Assembly: GCA_943787785.1 (NCBI GenBank)
Contig: CALSNT010000001.1
Location: forward strand, 1 to 64,000
Length of the DNA stretch: 64,000 nt
DNA from: an uncultured Paracoccaceae bacterium
GTDB lineage: Bacteria; Pseudomonadota; Alphaproteobacteria; Rhodobacterales; Rhodobacteraceae
Direction: 5' to 3'
Shown: piece by piece, positions 36,537 to 47,595 of the stretch
Numbering within the stretch: the first letter of the stretch is position 1
How the letters are laid out: every line of letters begins with the position of its first letter
Position numbers and translations under genes: made by a program
Notes under the pieces: generated by a model
Databases searched by the model: none
Told to the model about the DNA's origin: nothing
The model's input: the letters and a program-made list of their open reading frames with translations, nothing else

Positions 36537-39500
36537 TGCGCCGTCTACTTTTCTTCCTGATCGTCGTTCTCTGGCCGCTTGGGCTGGTCGCGCAGGTTGA
36601 TGACGATGGCCCCGGTTTGCTGGCACGGTTCCTGCAGGATGTGCTTTCCGAGGACGCGCGCCAGGTGCGTATCCGGGGCTTTCAGGGAGCGCTCAGCACC
36701 CGCGCCACAGTGCGCGAAATTACCATCGCCGACGAGGTGGGCGATTGGGTCACGGTGCGCAATGCGGTGATCGACTGGGATCGCTCGGCATTGCTGCGCG
36801 GGCGGCTTATCATTCAAGAGCTTGCGGCAGACGAGATCATCCTGATGCGCCGCCCCGGTAAGGGCGACGGAACCATTGCCCCCGAAGCCTCGGGGATCGG
36901 CTTGCCGAATTTGCCGGTTTCGATCGAGATCGACCGGGTTGCCACGCAACGTGTGGTGTTGCGCGAAGCCTTCTACGGTACTGCTGCGACGGTCAGCATC
37001 AATGGTTCTGTCTTGTTGGATGGTGGAAGCGGGGAGGCAGACCTTCAGATATTACGTACCGATGGGAATGGTGATGGCAGCCTGTCACTGGATGCTGACT
37101 ATTCCGAAAGCACTGGCATTCTGAACCTCGATTTCCTGTTGACCGAGACGGCAAACGGCGTGGCGGCCAACGCGCTACGGATACCGGATCGACCATCGGT
37201 TCGGCTGGCCCTGCGGGGCAATGCTCCTCTGGACGACTTCACCGCCCGGATCGAATTGGAAACCGACGGCATCGAACGGTTGGCAGGGACGTTCAACACG
37301 TTTGCAAGCGATGATGTCGCCGATGACGAAGTGCGTCGCCGCTTTGGGGCCGACATTGCCGGAGATGTCGCACCGATCTTCGCGCCGCAGTATCGCGACT
37401 TCTTTGGTGATGATGTCGTTCTGTCGCTGGCCGGGACAACGCGCCTGGATGGATCGCTCAACATCGACCGGATGCAGATTAACGCGGGCGAGATCGGGCT
37501 GGGCGGCTCGCTGGAGCTCGACCCGGACAGGATCCCGACCCGCATGGCGCTGCAAGGGCGGATTGCGTCGCGTGACGGTTCGCCGGTCCTGCTGCCGCTA
37601 CCGGGGCGGCCGACGATGGTGGAGGACATGCGTCTCGACGTCGATTTCGACGCAGACCGGGGCGAGGCCTGGTCGGGCGAAGTTGTGATGACCGGCTTCT
37701 CGCGCCCCAGTTTCACAGCCGAGCGACTGGCGCTTTTCGGCGGCGGGGCGATTTCAGAGGAAGTGATCGGGGGCGGCAGCCGTAGCCGGGTGACGGGTGC
37801 GTTCGATTTCGAGGCAAGCGCGCTCGATCTGGGCAATGACAAGGTGCAGCAAGCGCTGGGACAGACTGTTACGGGCCGGATGGAAGTGGCCTGGACCGAA
37901 GGGCAACCGGTTGAGTTACAGACGCTGAGAATTGATGGCGACAGCTATACACTAGATATCGTCGGCGAGGTTGCCGGTGTGGGCCGCGATCTGCGGGTGA
38001 ACGGCGCAGCAACGCTAAGTGCGCGTGATCTGGCGGCGTTTTCAGGGCTGGCTGGCCGTCAGGTTGGCGGCGCTGCTGAACTGAGCATCATTGGCAACGG
38101 TGACTTGCTGGGCGGGCGGTTTGACGTGTTGATGACGGGTGAGGCGCAGGACCTGACTCTGGACCAGAGGTTGGCCGACCAACTGCTTGTCGGTGGGGCC
38201 GAGTTGCGCGTGCATTCGATCCGTGACGAGGCTGGGACACGGATCGAGGAATTCATCGTTACATCCGCGGCGGTACGTGCCGAGGGGTCGGGTGTGCTGC
38301 GGACTGACGCGACCGAGATCACCCTGACGGCCAGTCTGGATGATGCCGGGCGGCTGGTGGAGGGTTTGAGCGGACCGGTTGTGCTGGAGGGGGTGCTGGA
38401 GGAAGGCCTCGACAGGGTCCGTTTCAATATCTCCGGAACAGGACCGGAAACGGCGTTGACTACGGCCGGCACATTCGGGGGCGCGGAAACGCCGCACTTG
38501 CTGAGTGCGAATTCAGTTCTGGTGGCCAGCGACCTGTCGATCTTTGCGCCCCTTACCGGGTTGGACCTGACCGGGTCAGCGGAACTGTCGGTGCAGACGC
38601 AGTTGGATACCGAGACGTACTCCGGCACGGTCACGCTGAACGGGACCGGCCAGAATCTGGGGGTTGGCAACGAGCGCGTTGACACGATGTTGGCCGGGAA
38701 TGCCACGGTCTCGGCGCGACTATCGCGGGTGCCGGGGCGCACAAATCTCAATAGTTTTGCAGTCGTGACGCCGATTCTTACGGCGAGTGCGGTCGGCGTT
38801 CTGGAGGGCGAGCGCCGCGCATTGACGCTGAACGCGAAACTTGAAGACGCTGGGCTTGTCGTGGAATCGCTGGCCGGGCCGCTGAGCATCGAAGGCCATG
38901 TCACCCAATCAGGCCCCGACCGGCTGGATGTGAACGTTACAGGCGAGGGTCAATCGTTTGACCTGATCGCCGTGGGTGCGCTGAGCGCCCTTGACGATGT
39001 CCCGTTGTTCATCGGAACAGCTCGGGTCGACAGCCCGGATATTTCTGTCTTCTCGGCGCTGGCAAAGCGGCCGATTTCAGGCGAGATTGACGTTACGGTC
39101 GAGGGATCGACTCGCGTCGACCTCAGTACATTCGATCTGGATGTGGCCGCGACAAGCGTCGATCTGATAGTTGGGCAGGGGGTCGCTGATCGGCTGCTGG
39201 CGGGGAGGACCCGATACAACGGAAAAATGCGCCGGGACGACGATGTGCTGCGCCTGCAGGAAGCGTCAATTGACAGCACAGCGGCTGCAATTTCGGCGGC
39301 GGGCGTGATCGCGCCGGACGCCACTGATCTGACGTTTGATGCCACTGTCAAGGAAGCTGCACTTTTGCTGCGTGATGTGTCGGGCGCATTGAATCTGAAA
39401 GGATCAGTGCGCCAGACCGGCCCGGATCGGTTTGCGCTGGATGTCACCGGCACGGGTGCCGGTACGGATATCGCCGCAAAGGGAACGCTGGAAACGCCGC

Positions 39501-41821
39501 CCGAGGGTACCGCGTTTTCCGGCAACGCGCGGGTCGAGGTCAATTCACTGGGCGCATTTTCCCAACTGGCCGGTAGGCCGCTGTCGGGGTCAGTGTCGCT
39601 GGATGCCTCGGGAAGGGCGCGACTGGACGTTGCGCAGTTTGTGCTGGAACTGGACGGCGTCGCCAATGACCTCGGCGTTGGTATTGCGCCGATAGACAGG
39701 ATGCTGGCCGGTCGGGCGCAGGTTAACGCGGCGTTGGATCGCGGGCCCGACGGTCTTGTGGTGCGCGATTTCGACATCAAATCGACGCTTCTGCAGGCCG
39801 ATGCGCAAGGAACGCTCAGCGGTGCGGAAAGTGATCTGCAATTCGCCGCACGGGTTGATCCGCGCGCCTTTTCGGATCGAGGATCGCTACCACCGATCGC
39901 ACTGGTCGGGCGGTTCGAGGGAGCTGCCGACGGGACGGTTGGTCTGGATGTCACCGGCAGCGGGCCGGGTGCCAGCGTGAGACTTTCCGGAGAGCTGAAA
40001 GATCGTAGCCTTGCACCCAGCTTGTCAGGCAATGCAAACCTGAGCGTCGAGGACCTGTCGCTCTATGCTGAGCTGATCGGCCGCCCTGTGGGCGGCAATC
40101 TGGCAGCTGAAGCGCGCGGAGACGTCGCTCTTGATCTGTCAGAATTCGATGTGGTGGCCAGCGGCTCAGGCGGCAATCTGCTCCTTGGCGCGCCTCTGCT
40201 TGATCGGGTCGTGGCTGGGCGTGCCACCTTCCGAATTGATGCGTCGCGACAAGACGGGCGCACTATGATCCGCCAGGCAGAAGTTGAAACGCCCGTTCTG
40301 ACTGCCTCGGCCAGCGGGCAGTCGCGCGGTGAGGGTCAGGCGTTGCGTGTTGATGCACGACTCAATGACATCGCGCCGTTCTTGTCGGCTTTGTCGGGAC
40401 CAGCCACGGCAAGCGGGACCTTGACCGAGCTGGATGGCGGCGTCTGGCTGGCGGACCTGCAGGCCCGGGGCCCCGGGGATATCAATGCCCGGATCAACGG
40501 ACGGCTCAGCCCAGATGGGTCGAGCTATCAGGCGACGGGCAGCGCGCCGCTGGACTTTGCAGAGCGGTATCTCGGCACGCGGTCGATCACCGGCTTGGCG
40601 TTCTTCGATGTGGCCTTTGATGATCGCACCGGCATTGCCGGTCTGTCGGGAACAGTGCGCGGCAACGATTTACGGATTTTTGCGCCGAAGCTGAATTTCG
40701 AGGTCTATGACGGGTCCTTCCGGGCCGATATCGGCGGTGGTCGTGCCTGGCTGGAGGCCACAGGGGCTGTCAGAGGCGGCGGCACCATCCGGGCGACCGG
40801 TCCGGTAGCGCTGAGCGAACCTTTCCCGGCGCGGCTTGAGCTTCAGATGACCGACGCGCGACTTCGCGATCCGACGCTGTTTGATACGACACTTAGCGGC
40901 ACAGTGACGTTAAGCGGACCTTTGCTGAACGGTGGGCGTATCGATGGTGAGGTGGATCTTGGGCCAACGGTGATCCGGTTTCCGACCGGCTCGCTGGGCG
41001 TCCGCGGGCCAATCCCGGTCATCGGGCATCTGAACGAACCGGCAGACGTGCGCCGCACGCGGGCAGCCGCCGGACTATTGCGGATCGACCCGCGCGGGGA
41101 TGGTTCGGGTATCGGGCGGCGGCCTCCGTTTGATCTTGATATCCTGCTGAATGCCCCGCGCGGTGTCTTCGTGCGCGGGCTTGGACTGGACAGTGAATTT
41201 GGTGGGCAAGTGCGATTGACCGGGCATACTCTGGCGGTGAAACCCCGTGGACAGCTTGGCCTGATTAACGGGCGTTTCGATCTTTTGGGCCGTCAGCTGA
41301 CCCTGACGCAGGGCGCGCTCAGGCTGGAGGGAAGCTTCCTGCCCGTGGTGCGGATGTCGGCACACATCCGCGATGGCGATGCGGATTTGATGGCGGTACT
41401 GGAAGGGCCGGTGATGGCACCGCGCATCCGCTTTTCGTCGGTGCCCGAGTTGCCAGAGAATCAGATTATAGCACGGTTGCTGTACCGCGAAGGGGCCGAG
41501 CGTCTGACGCTATTGCAAGCTACCCGGATTGGCACGACGGCCATGCAACTCGGTGGGCCGGCGGCGGGGTCTGGCATCATCGCTCGGTTGCGCGACGGAT
41601 TTGGTGTCGACTACCTAGACCTTGCAAAGGACGTCGAAGGCGGTGCGGCTGTGCGGGCCGGTAAGTATGTTGCAGACGGGGCCTACGCCGAGGTCACGGT
41701 TGGAGAGCGGGCGACGGACTTGAGCGTCCGGCTAAACCTGAACGAGGATCTGACGCTGAAGGGCTCGGTCGATACGTCGGGGGAATCTCGGTTGGGTGTG
41801 TTCTTTGGAAGGGACTACTGA
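36536..41821 (+). CDS. tamB: TamB, translocation and assembly module (AsmA-like)
   Basis: Very long periplasm-spanning TamB/DUF490 protein, 1761 residues. An N-terminal membrane anchor (LLFFLIVVLWPLGLV, about 3-17) is followed by a long beta-taco repeat region. The C-terminal TamB domain (about 1400-1761) contains LGLINGRFDLLGRQLTLTQG and ends LGVFFGRDY. The middle contains five regularly spaced copies of a D-x-(L/V)-(L/V)-A/V-G motif every 168-169 residues (see the repeat entry). It is coupled to tamA by a 1-bp overlap. Family members form a hydrophobic groove for lipid movement between membranes. It is longer than E. coli TamB (1259), explained by extra repeats. Confidence 0.95.
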   Translation: MRRLLFFLIVVLWPLGLVAQVDDDGPGLLARFLQDVLSEDARQVRIRGFQGALSTRATVREITIADEVGDWVTVRNAVIDWDRSALLRGRLIIQELAADEIILMRRPGKGDGTIAPEASGIGLPNLPVSIEIDRVATQRVVLREAFYGTAATVSINGSVLLDGGSGEADLQILRTDGNGDGSLSLDADYSESTGILNLDFLLTETANGVAANALRIPDRPSVRLALRGNAPLDDFTARIELETDGIERLAGTFNTFASDDVADDEVRRRFGADIAGDVAPIFAPQYRDFFGDDVVLSLAGTTRLDGSLNIDRMQINAGEIGLGGSLELDPDRIPTRMALQGRIASRDGSPVLLPLPGRPTMVEDMRLDVDFDADRGEAWSGEVVMTGFSRPSFTAERLALFGGGAISEEVIGGGSRSRVTGAFDFEASALDLGNDKVQQALGQTVTGRMEVAWTEGQPVELQTLRIDGDSYTLDIVGEVAGVGRDLRVNGAATLSARDLAAFSGLAGRQVGGAAELSIIGNGDLLGGRFDVLMTGEAQDLTLDQRLADQLLVGGAELRVHSIRDEAGTRIEEFIVTSAAVRAEGSGVLRTDATEITLTASLDDAGRLVEGLSGPVVLEGVLEEGLDRVRFNISGTGPETALTTAGTFGGAETPHLLSANSVLVASDLSIFAPLTGLDLTGSAELSVQTQLDTETYSGTVTLNGTGQNLGVGNERVDTMLAGNATVSARLSRVPGRTNLNSFAVVTPILTASAVGVLEGERRALTLNAKLEDAGLVVESLAGPLSIEGHVTQSGPDRLDVNVTGEGQSFDLIAVGALSALDDVPLFIGTARVDSPDISVFSALAKRPISGEIDVTVEGSTRVDLSTFDLDVAATSVDLIVGQGVADRLLAGRTRYNGKMRRDDDVLRLQEASIDSTAAAISAAGVIAPDATDLTFDATVKEAALLLRDVSGALNLKGSVRQTGPDRFALDVTGTGAGTDIAAKGTLETPPEGTAFSGNARVEVNSLGAFSQLAGRPLSGSVSLDASGRARLDVAQFVLELDGVANDLGVGIAPIDRMLAGRAQVNAALDRGPDGLVVRDFDIKSTLLQADAQGTLSGAESDLQFAARVDPRAFSDRGSLPPIALVGRFEGAADGTVGLDVTGSGPGASVRLSGELKDRSLAPSLSGNANLSVEDLSLYAELIGRPVGGNLAAEARGDVALDLSEFDVVASGSGGNLLLGAPLLDRVVAGRATFRIDASRQDGRTMIRQAEVETPVLTASASGQSRGEGQALRVDARLNDIAPFLSALSGPATASGTLTELDGGVWLADLQARGPGDINARINGRLSPDGSSYQATGSAPLDFAERYLGTRSITGLAFFDVAFDDRTGIAGLSGTVRGNDLRIFAPKLNFEVYDGSFRADIGGGRAWLEATGAVRGGGTIRATGPVALSEPFPARLELQMTDARLRDPTLFDTTLSGTVTLSGPLLNGGRIDGEVDLGPTVIRFPTGSLGVRGPIPVIGHLNEPADVRRTRAAAGLLRIDPRGDGSGIGRRPPFDLDILLNAPRGVFVRGLGLDSEFGGQVRLTGHTLAVKPRGQLGLINGRFDLLGRQLTLTQGALRLEGSFLPVVRMSAHIRDGDADLMAVLEGPVMAPRIRFSSVPELPENQIIARLLYREGAERLTLLQATRIGTTAMQLGGPAAGSGIIARLRDGFGVDYLDLAKDVEGGAAVRAGKYVADGAYAEVTVGERATDLSVRLNLNEDLTLKGSVDTSGESRLGVFFGRDY
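38177..40240 (+). repeat. tamB: Internal 507-bp (169-residue) repeats within tamB
   Basis: The motif aspartates of DQLLVGGAELR, DTMLAGNATVS, DRLLAGRTRYN, DRMLAGRAQVN and DRVVAGRATFR start at 38177, 38681, 39188, 39695 and 40202. The spacings are 504, 507, 507 and 507 bp. Each unit also contains an xGRP(V/L/I)xG segment (for example AGRPLSG, AKRPISG, IGRPVGG) and a QTGPDR/SGPDR-type segment. This indicates past tandem duplication of a 169-residue structural unit, with strong later divergence. Confidence 0.85.
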
Positions 41822-41979
41822 GGCGGCGGAGCAGGAAAGGGTTGATCTGATTAGCGCCACGAGGCGTGCTCGACACCTTTCGGAGTGTCCTGCGGTACGC
41901 ACGCAACCTTTCCAGACCCCATAGCCGTCACGAATGGTGCACGCTAAACTATCCCAAACACCCTCAACGGACGACCTGG

Positions 41980-42405
41980 ATGGCACCCACATTACCTAAC
42001 GCCGATGACACCATCGAAGCGCGCTGCGCCGCTGCCGGTCTGCGCATGACCGGTCAGCGGCGCACAATTGCCGCTGTTCTGGAGGGTTCGGACGATCACC
42101 CGGATGTCGAGGAGCTTTATGCCCGAGCCTCAGCGCAGGATCCGCGCATATCTTTGGCGACGGTCTATCGCACGGTGAAATTGTTCGAGGAATCCGGCAT
42201 CCTTGAGAAAGTCGAATTCGGCGACGGACGAGCGCGCTATGAAGATGCCGAGCGCGCGCACCATGACCATCTGATAGACCTTTCCACCGGGCAGGTGATC
42301 GAATTCGTCGATCCCGAAATCGAGGCGCTTCAAGAGAAAATAGCTGCCAAGCTGGGGTATCGGCTGAAGGGGCACCGTCTGGAACTATACGGGGTGAAGA
42401 AGTAG
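41980..42405 (+). CDS. fur: Fur-family metalloregulator (Fur/Mur type)
   Basis: Fur-superfamily repressor, 141 residues from the ATG at 41980. A winged helix with TGQRRTIAAVLEGSDDHPD and SLATVYRTVKLFEESGIL is followed by the metal site HHDHLID (His94, His95, His97) and the dimerisation part. The C-terminal CxxC structural zinc cysteines of E. coli Fur are absent, as in alphaproteobacterial Mur, which senses manganese; Irr is another relative but usually has a haem motif not seen here. An upstream in-frame GTG at 41866 would add a non-conserved extension. It is followed by eno on the same strand after 100 bp. Confidence 0.88.
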   Translation: MAPTLPNADDTIEARCAAAGLRMTGQRRTIAAVLEGSDDHPDVEELYARASAQDPRISLATVYRTVKLFEESGILEKVEFGDGRARYEDAERAHHDHLIDLSTGQVIEFVDPEIEALQEKIAAKLGYRLKGHRLELYGVKK

Positions 42406-42418
42406 ATCGCGCCCGATC

Positions 42419-43780
<1,362 letters not shown>

Positions 43781-43819
43781 TGGTATCGACTATCCGGCGA
43801 CCTCCATCTTGACCGCTCG

Positions 43820-44749
43820 TCAGTCGCGCCCTTTGTAAATATCGACCAGTTTGCCCAACATTTCCAACGCATCCGCGCGCGGCCGCTGGAAAGAGTTGCG
43901 CCCGATGATCGAACCATTGCCGCCGCCGTCGCGAATTGCGCGGGCGTCGTCAAAGACCGAGTTTGCGCCTTTCTTGGCACCGCCGGAGAACACCACAATG
44001 CGACGACCTGCAAATGCTGCGTCCATACAGTTTCGCACCCGCGCCGCCTGATCTGTGATGTCGATTTTCTCTGCCTCGAATACCTTTTTGGCTTCGGGAT
44101 TTTCCAGATGGTCAGTGCTGAGTTTGATCTTGATGATATGCGCACCGAGCAAGGCTGCGATCTGGGCGGCATAAGCGGCAATATCAACAGCCGTCTCGCC
44201 GTCCTTTGAAACGCCCTCACCGCGCGGATAGGACCAGATGACGGTGGCGATGCCGACGGATGCGGCCTCCGCGCGGATCTCGCGGATTTCCTCCATCATG
44301 CCCAGTGCCATGTCCGAACCTGGGTAAATCGTGAAGCCGATGGCAGCACAGCCCAACCGCAGAGCGTCATCAACGGATGCGGTGACCGCGCTGTCTTTTC
44401 CGGCTGTGCCGGACATGAGCGAATTAGCCGAGTTGGCCTTGAGGATTGTCGGGATTTGTCCGGCGAAGGTGTCCGCTCCGGCTTCGAGCAGCCCCAGAGG
44501 GGCGGCAAAGGCATTCAATCCGGCATCAATTGCCAGCTTGTAGTGATACTGGGGGTCATAGCCGTCCGGATTGACAGCGAAGCTGCGGGCAGGGCCGTGC
44601 TCGAACCCCTGATCAACGGGCAGGATGATCATTTTTCCGGTTCCACCAAGGCGGCCCTGCATCAGAATCGAATGCAATTTGGCTTTTACGCCGGGCGTCT
44701 CGCCCTCGTAGCGTGAAAGGATGTCCCTAACTGTTTTGGTGGTTTTCAT
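43820..44749 (-). CDS. fbaB: Fructose-bisphosphate aldolase class I (DhnA type)
   Basis: Class I (Schiff-base) aldolase of the DhnA/FbaB family, 309 residues, cleaving fructose-1,6-bisphosphate. Key segments are MIILPVDQGFEHGPA near the N-terminus, GFTIYPGS, VIWSYPRGEGV, the probable Schiff-base lysine in HIIKIKLSTDH (about residue 190), and phosphate-binding SGGAKKG and GNGSIIGRNSFQR. It converges with eno and has its own upstream LacI-type operator half-match at 44818-44831. GNAT gene follows upstream on the same strand after 266 bp of promoter DNA. Confidence 0.94.
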   Translation of the reverse strand: MKTTKTVRDILSRYEGETPGVKAKLHSILMQGRLGGTGKMIILPVDQGFEHGPARSFAVNPDGYDPQYHYKLAIDAGLNAFAAPLGLLEAGADTFAGQIPTILKANSANSLMSGTAGKDSAVTASVDDALRLGCAAIGFTIYPGSDMALGMMEEIREIRAEAASVGIATVIWSYPRGEGVSKDGETAVDIAAYAAQIAALLGAHIIKIKLSTDHLENPEAKKVFEAEKIDITDQAARVRNCMDAAFAGRRIVVFSGGAKKGANSVFDDARAIRDGGGNGSIIGRNSFQRPRADALEMLGKLVDIYKGRD

Positions 44750-44817
44750 GGAGTTTGCTCCTGTTTTGCGCCCGATCCCTTCATTGGGGATACCGCCACC
44801 AGCGCCAGCGGCAACCC

Positions 44818-44831
44818 GGATTGCGCTAACA
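44818..44831 (-). promoter_or_regulatory. fbaB: LacI-family (CceR-like) operator candidate before fbaB
   Basis: GGATTGCGCTAACA matches the palindrome TGTTAGCGCTAACA at 11 of 14 positions, with one half perfect. It lies 68-82 bp upstream of the fbaB start, almost the same distance as the eno site. Weaker than the eno site when taken alone. Confidence 0.45.
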
Positions 44832-45015
44832 GTGGTCCGATTTCCGCAATTGGGCGGGTTTGAGAGTTATGGAAATGGCACGCTGAAACGCAGACCGATA
44901 TTCATCGCCGAACCGAAAATATCCTCAGGGGTGAATTGCCCGCATTAGGGCAGGACGGCGCAGAAAAGCCCCCTTGCTTTGGCCGTGTGCCGGACGCGAC
45001 AAGCCTTTGTTCTGC

Positions 45016-45507
45016 CTAAGAGGTTTCCGAGCTCGCGCGACGAACCGTGCCGACGATTCCGTCCCAGCCGCCAGGGGACAATTCCAGACCGAGCACCCGT
45101 TCGGGGTTTGTCGGCGGCGGCATCACAACATCTTTCAGTAAACGAAACCCAAAGCGGCCATAGTACGGGGCATCTCCGACCAGCAGGGCACGGTCCCAAC
45201 CTTGCGACTGTGCAATGCAGTCGCGGATCAGAGCGCCGCCCAAACCTTCGCCCTGATGGGTCGGATGCACAGCGATCGGCCCGATCAGAAGTGCGGGCGC
45301 ATCGCCTACTGCAATCGGCCAGACACGGATTGCGCCTGCCAGAACGCCGCTTTCGTCACGCGCAACCCGGCACATGGCGGCCACCCGCTCGACGTCATCG
45401 CGCAGCCGATAGGACGACAGCGCCTCGCGCCCCGGCGCAAAGCAGAGGTCATAGAGGGCCTCGACCTCCCACCAATCGTCGGGGGTCTCAGGGGCAAACC
45501 GGATCAC
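45016..45507 (-). CDS. GNAT-family N-acetyltransferase
   Basis: GNAT acetyltransferase of the YhbS-like type, 163 residues. The acetyl-CoA binding segment is LIGPIAVHPTHQGEGLGGAL (about 84-103; R/QxxGxG/A pattern as HQGEGLG), followed by ALLVGDAPYYGRFGF, the usual YhbS-type motif. N-terminal part begins IRFAPETPDDWWEVEALYDL. Substrate unknown. It stands alone on the minus strand between fbaB and the divergent flavin reductase gene. Confidence 0.86.
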   Translation of the reverse strand: MIRFAPETPDDWWEVEALYDLCFAPGREALSSYRLRDDVERVAAMCRVARDESGVLAGAIRVWPIAVGDAPALLIGPIAVHPTHQGEGLGGALIRDCIAQSQGWDRALLVGDAPYYGRFGFRLLKDVVMPPPTNPERVLGLELSPGGWDGIVGTVRRASSETS

Positions 45508-45594
45508 ACGCGCGCCTCGGTCGTTTTCGCTGGATTTGGCCCTAGCACGGGGCTAACCGGTTAACAAACGGCAAGAATACCACGCGAGGACAGA

Positions 45595-46200
45595 ATGTTT
45601 TACCGCCCAGAAGATGGCCACGGACTGCCACATAACCCGTTCAATGCGGTCATCACGCCACGCCCGATCGGCTGGATTTCAACGCGCGGCAGCGATGGCC
45701 ATGACAACCTCGCCCCGTATTCATTCTTCAACGGAGTCGCCTATGTACCGCCGCAGGTGATGTTTTCCTCAACCGGGTCCAAGTCTGATCGCGCCGTGGG
45801 CAAGGACAGCCTGACTCAGCTGCGCGACACCGGGGTGTTCTGCGTCAACATTGTCGAAACGGCCGCCAAGGATGTGATGAACCAAACTTCCGGCCCGTGG
45901 GATGCGAATGTTGATGAGTTTGAACTGGCCGGGATTGAAAAGATCCAATGCGACACGATTGACTGCGCGCGCGTCGCTGGCGCCCCGGCCGCGCTGGAAT
46001 GTCGGGTAACGCAGATCGTGCAAATCGAGGGACCGGCGAATTTTGTCACCATTGGTGAGGTGATCGGCGTTCACCTGCGCGATGATTGCCTCGTTGACGG
46101 GATGTTCGACGTCACGAAATTTCAGCCGCTGGCCCGGCTTGGCTATCGCGATTACGCCAGCGTTTCGGAAGTTTTCAGCCTGAAACGCCCCGGAGAATAG
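45595..46200 (+). CDS. Flavin reductase-like FMN-binding protein
   Basis: Flavin reductase (DIM6/NTAB) family protein, 201 residues, an FMN-binding split-barrel oxidoreductase. It contains NAVITPRPIGWISTRGSDG (about 17-35), the classic PRPIGWIST flavin-binding start, then NLAPYSFFNGVAYVPPQVMF and RDTGVFCVNIV. The partner or substrate is unknown. Divergent from the GNAT gene with an 87-bp intergenic promoter region, and followed by an EEP-family gene after 69 bp. Confidence 0.9.
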   Translation: MFYRPEDGHGLPHNPFNAVITPRPIGWISTRGSDGHDNLAPYSFFNGVAYVPPQVMFSSTGSKSDRAVGKDSLTQLRDTGVFCVNIVETAAKDVMNQTSGPWDANVDEFELAGIEKIQCDTIDCARVAGAPAALECRVTQIVQIEGPANFVTIGEVIGVHLRDDCLVDGMFDVTKFQPLARLGYRDYASVSEVFSLKRPGE

Positions 46201-46269
46201 CGCCGTCGAGCAAATGTTGCGCCGATGTGTTACCTTTCGCCTCGTATTTGACAGCGAGAGGATTTTTCC

Positions 46270-47379
46270 ATGGCCCGTGCCAACATGCGCGACCTCAGCT
46301 TCGCGACGTTTAATCTGCTGAACCTACAGGTGCCCGGTGGGCTGACTTATTCCAACAGCCCTCCCATCGAGGACACGCCCGAAGGACGCGACGAATACGA
46401 GCGCAAGATCGGCTGGACGGCAGCGCAATTGGTCCTGCTGGACGCCGAGGTGATTGGGTTTCAAGAGCTTTGGTCCGCGAGTGCTCTGGAGGACGCTTTT
46501 CGTGCCGCAAGCCTTCTTGATCAATACGACCTGATCGCCCGCGATGCGCCCGGAATCGGGCGGCCTCAGGTCGCGCTTGCGGTTCGTAAGGATCGCAATG
46601 GGAATAGTCAGATCGCACCTGGTGCGGGTTGGATTCCGGATTTTCCTGCCGATTTCACCTTCGACAAATTGCGTGAGACCGATGGCGCGGAAGAAGAGAT
46701 CACCGTCACCATTGACCATTTCTCGCGCCCCATCCTGCACGCTGTGATCCAATCGGAAGGAACGCGCCCGAAGCCGCCCGGTGTTTCGGTCTATGTCTGC
46801 CATCTGAAATCGAAGGGACCGGCGCGGCTGTCGTTTGCCCATCCGCAACCCGTCGCGCTGCAGACCTATGCGAAGATCACCAAGAGCACCGTCAGCCACA
46901 TCCGACGGGTCATGGAGGCCGGTGCCCTGCGCGCATTGCTGGACGGGGTGATGAAGCAGGAGGATGAGACGGCAATTTCGCCTACGGTCGTCTTGGGCGA
47001 TCTAAACGATGATACGATGTCGGTCACGAATGAGCTGATTTCGGACCAGCCAACCTATCGCGTGATCCAGAAAAGCCGGGCCGGGCTAACATCGGATAAG
47101 GGCCTCTATTCTGTTGAGCGGCTGCAGCAGTACCGATCCATGCGGCATGTCTATTACACCCATGTTTACAAGCATAAGCGCGAAAGTCTGGATCATATTC
47201 TGGTGTCCGAAGAGTTCTACGACCATTCCCGCAAACGCCAATGGTCGTTCCGCGAGATGGAGGTGTTCAACGATCATCTGAACCGCGAGGAATTTGAGGA
47301 TCTGGGCGCCAGCGATCACGGGTTGGTGCGGGCCTATTTCGACTGGAACCCGATGCCGACCGAGATTGATGTGGCGTAA
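46270..47379 (+). CDS. Endonuclease/exonuclease/phosphatase family protein
   Basis: EEP-fold hydrolase, 369 residues, without a signal peptide. Motifs are SFATFNLLNL (about 10-19), metal-binding Glu in VIGFQELWSAS (about 62-72), VYVCHLKSKGPAR (about 177-189), VVLGDLNDDTMSVTN (about 239-253), DHILVSEEFYD and the final SDHGLVRAYF with the catalytic His. Complete catalytic set, unlike the broken EEP gene at 27-30 kb. It may act on nucleic acid or a phosphoester; specificity cannot be read. Confidence 0.9.
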   Translation: MARANMRDLSFATFNLLNLQVPGGLTYSNSPPIEDTPEGRDEYERKIGWTAAQLVLLDAEVIGFQELWSASALEDAFRAASLLDQYDLIARDAPGIGRPQVALAVRKDRNGNSQIAPGAGWIPDFPADFTFDKLRETDGAEEEITVTIDHFSRPILHAVIQSEGTRPKPPGVSVYVCHLKSKGPARLSFAHPQPVALQTYAKITKSTVSHIRRVMEAGALRALLDGVMKQEDETAISPTVVLGDLNDDTMSVTNELISDQPTYRVIQKSRAGLTSDKGLYSVERLQQYRSMRHVYYTHVYKHKRESLDHILVSEEFYDHSRKRQWSFREMEVFNDHLNREEFEDLGASDHGLVRAYFDWNPMPTEIDVA

Positions 47380-47595
47380 ACCCACGCCCAGTTGAATCCA
47401 CGCTACTGAATCCGTGACGCAACAGCACGCTGACGTTTTTGTGCGCCGTCATTGAGATGATGCAATCCCGGTGCTACATCTGGGGTATCCCGGCGTCGGG
47501 GCTATCGGCGCGCAAGTCAGGAGGACGACAATCTGTCCATTTCCACTTCGACGGCTCAGGGCGCCATTGGCGAACGGGCTGCACGGCATTCCAGC

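Noticed and set aside
41866-41979. N-terminal extension of Fur from GTG 41866
   Set aside because: The added 38 residues are not Fur-like and there is no ribosome site; ATG 41980 gives the normal length.
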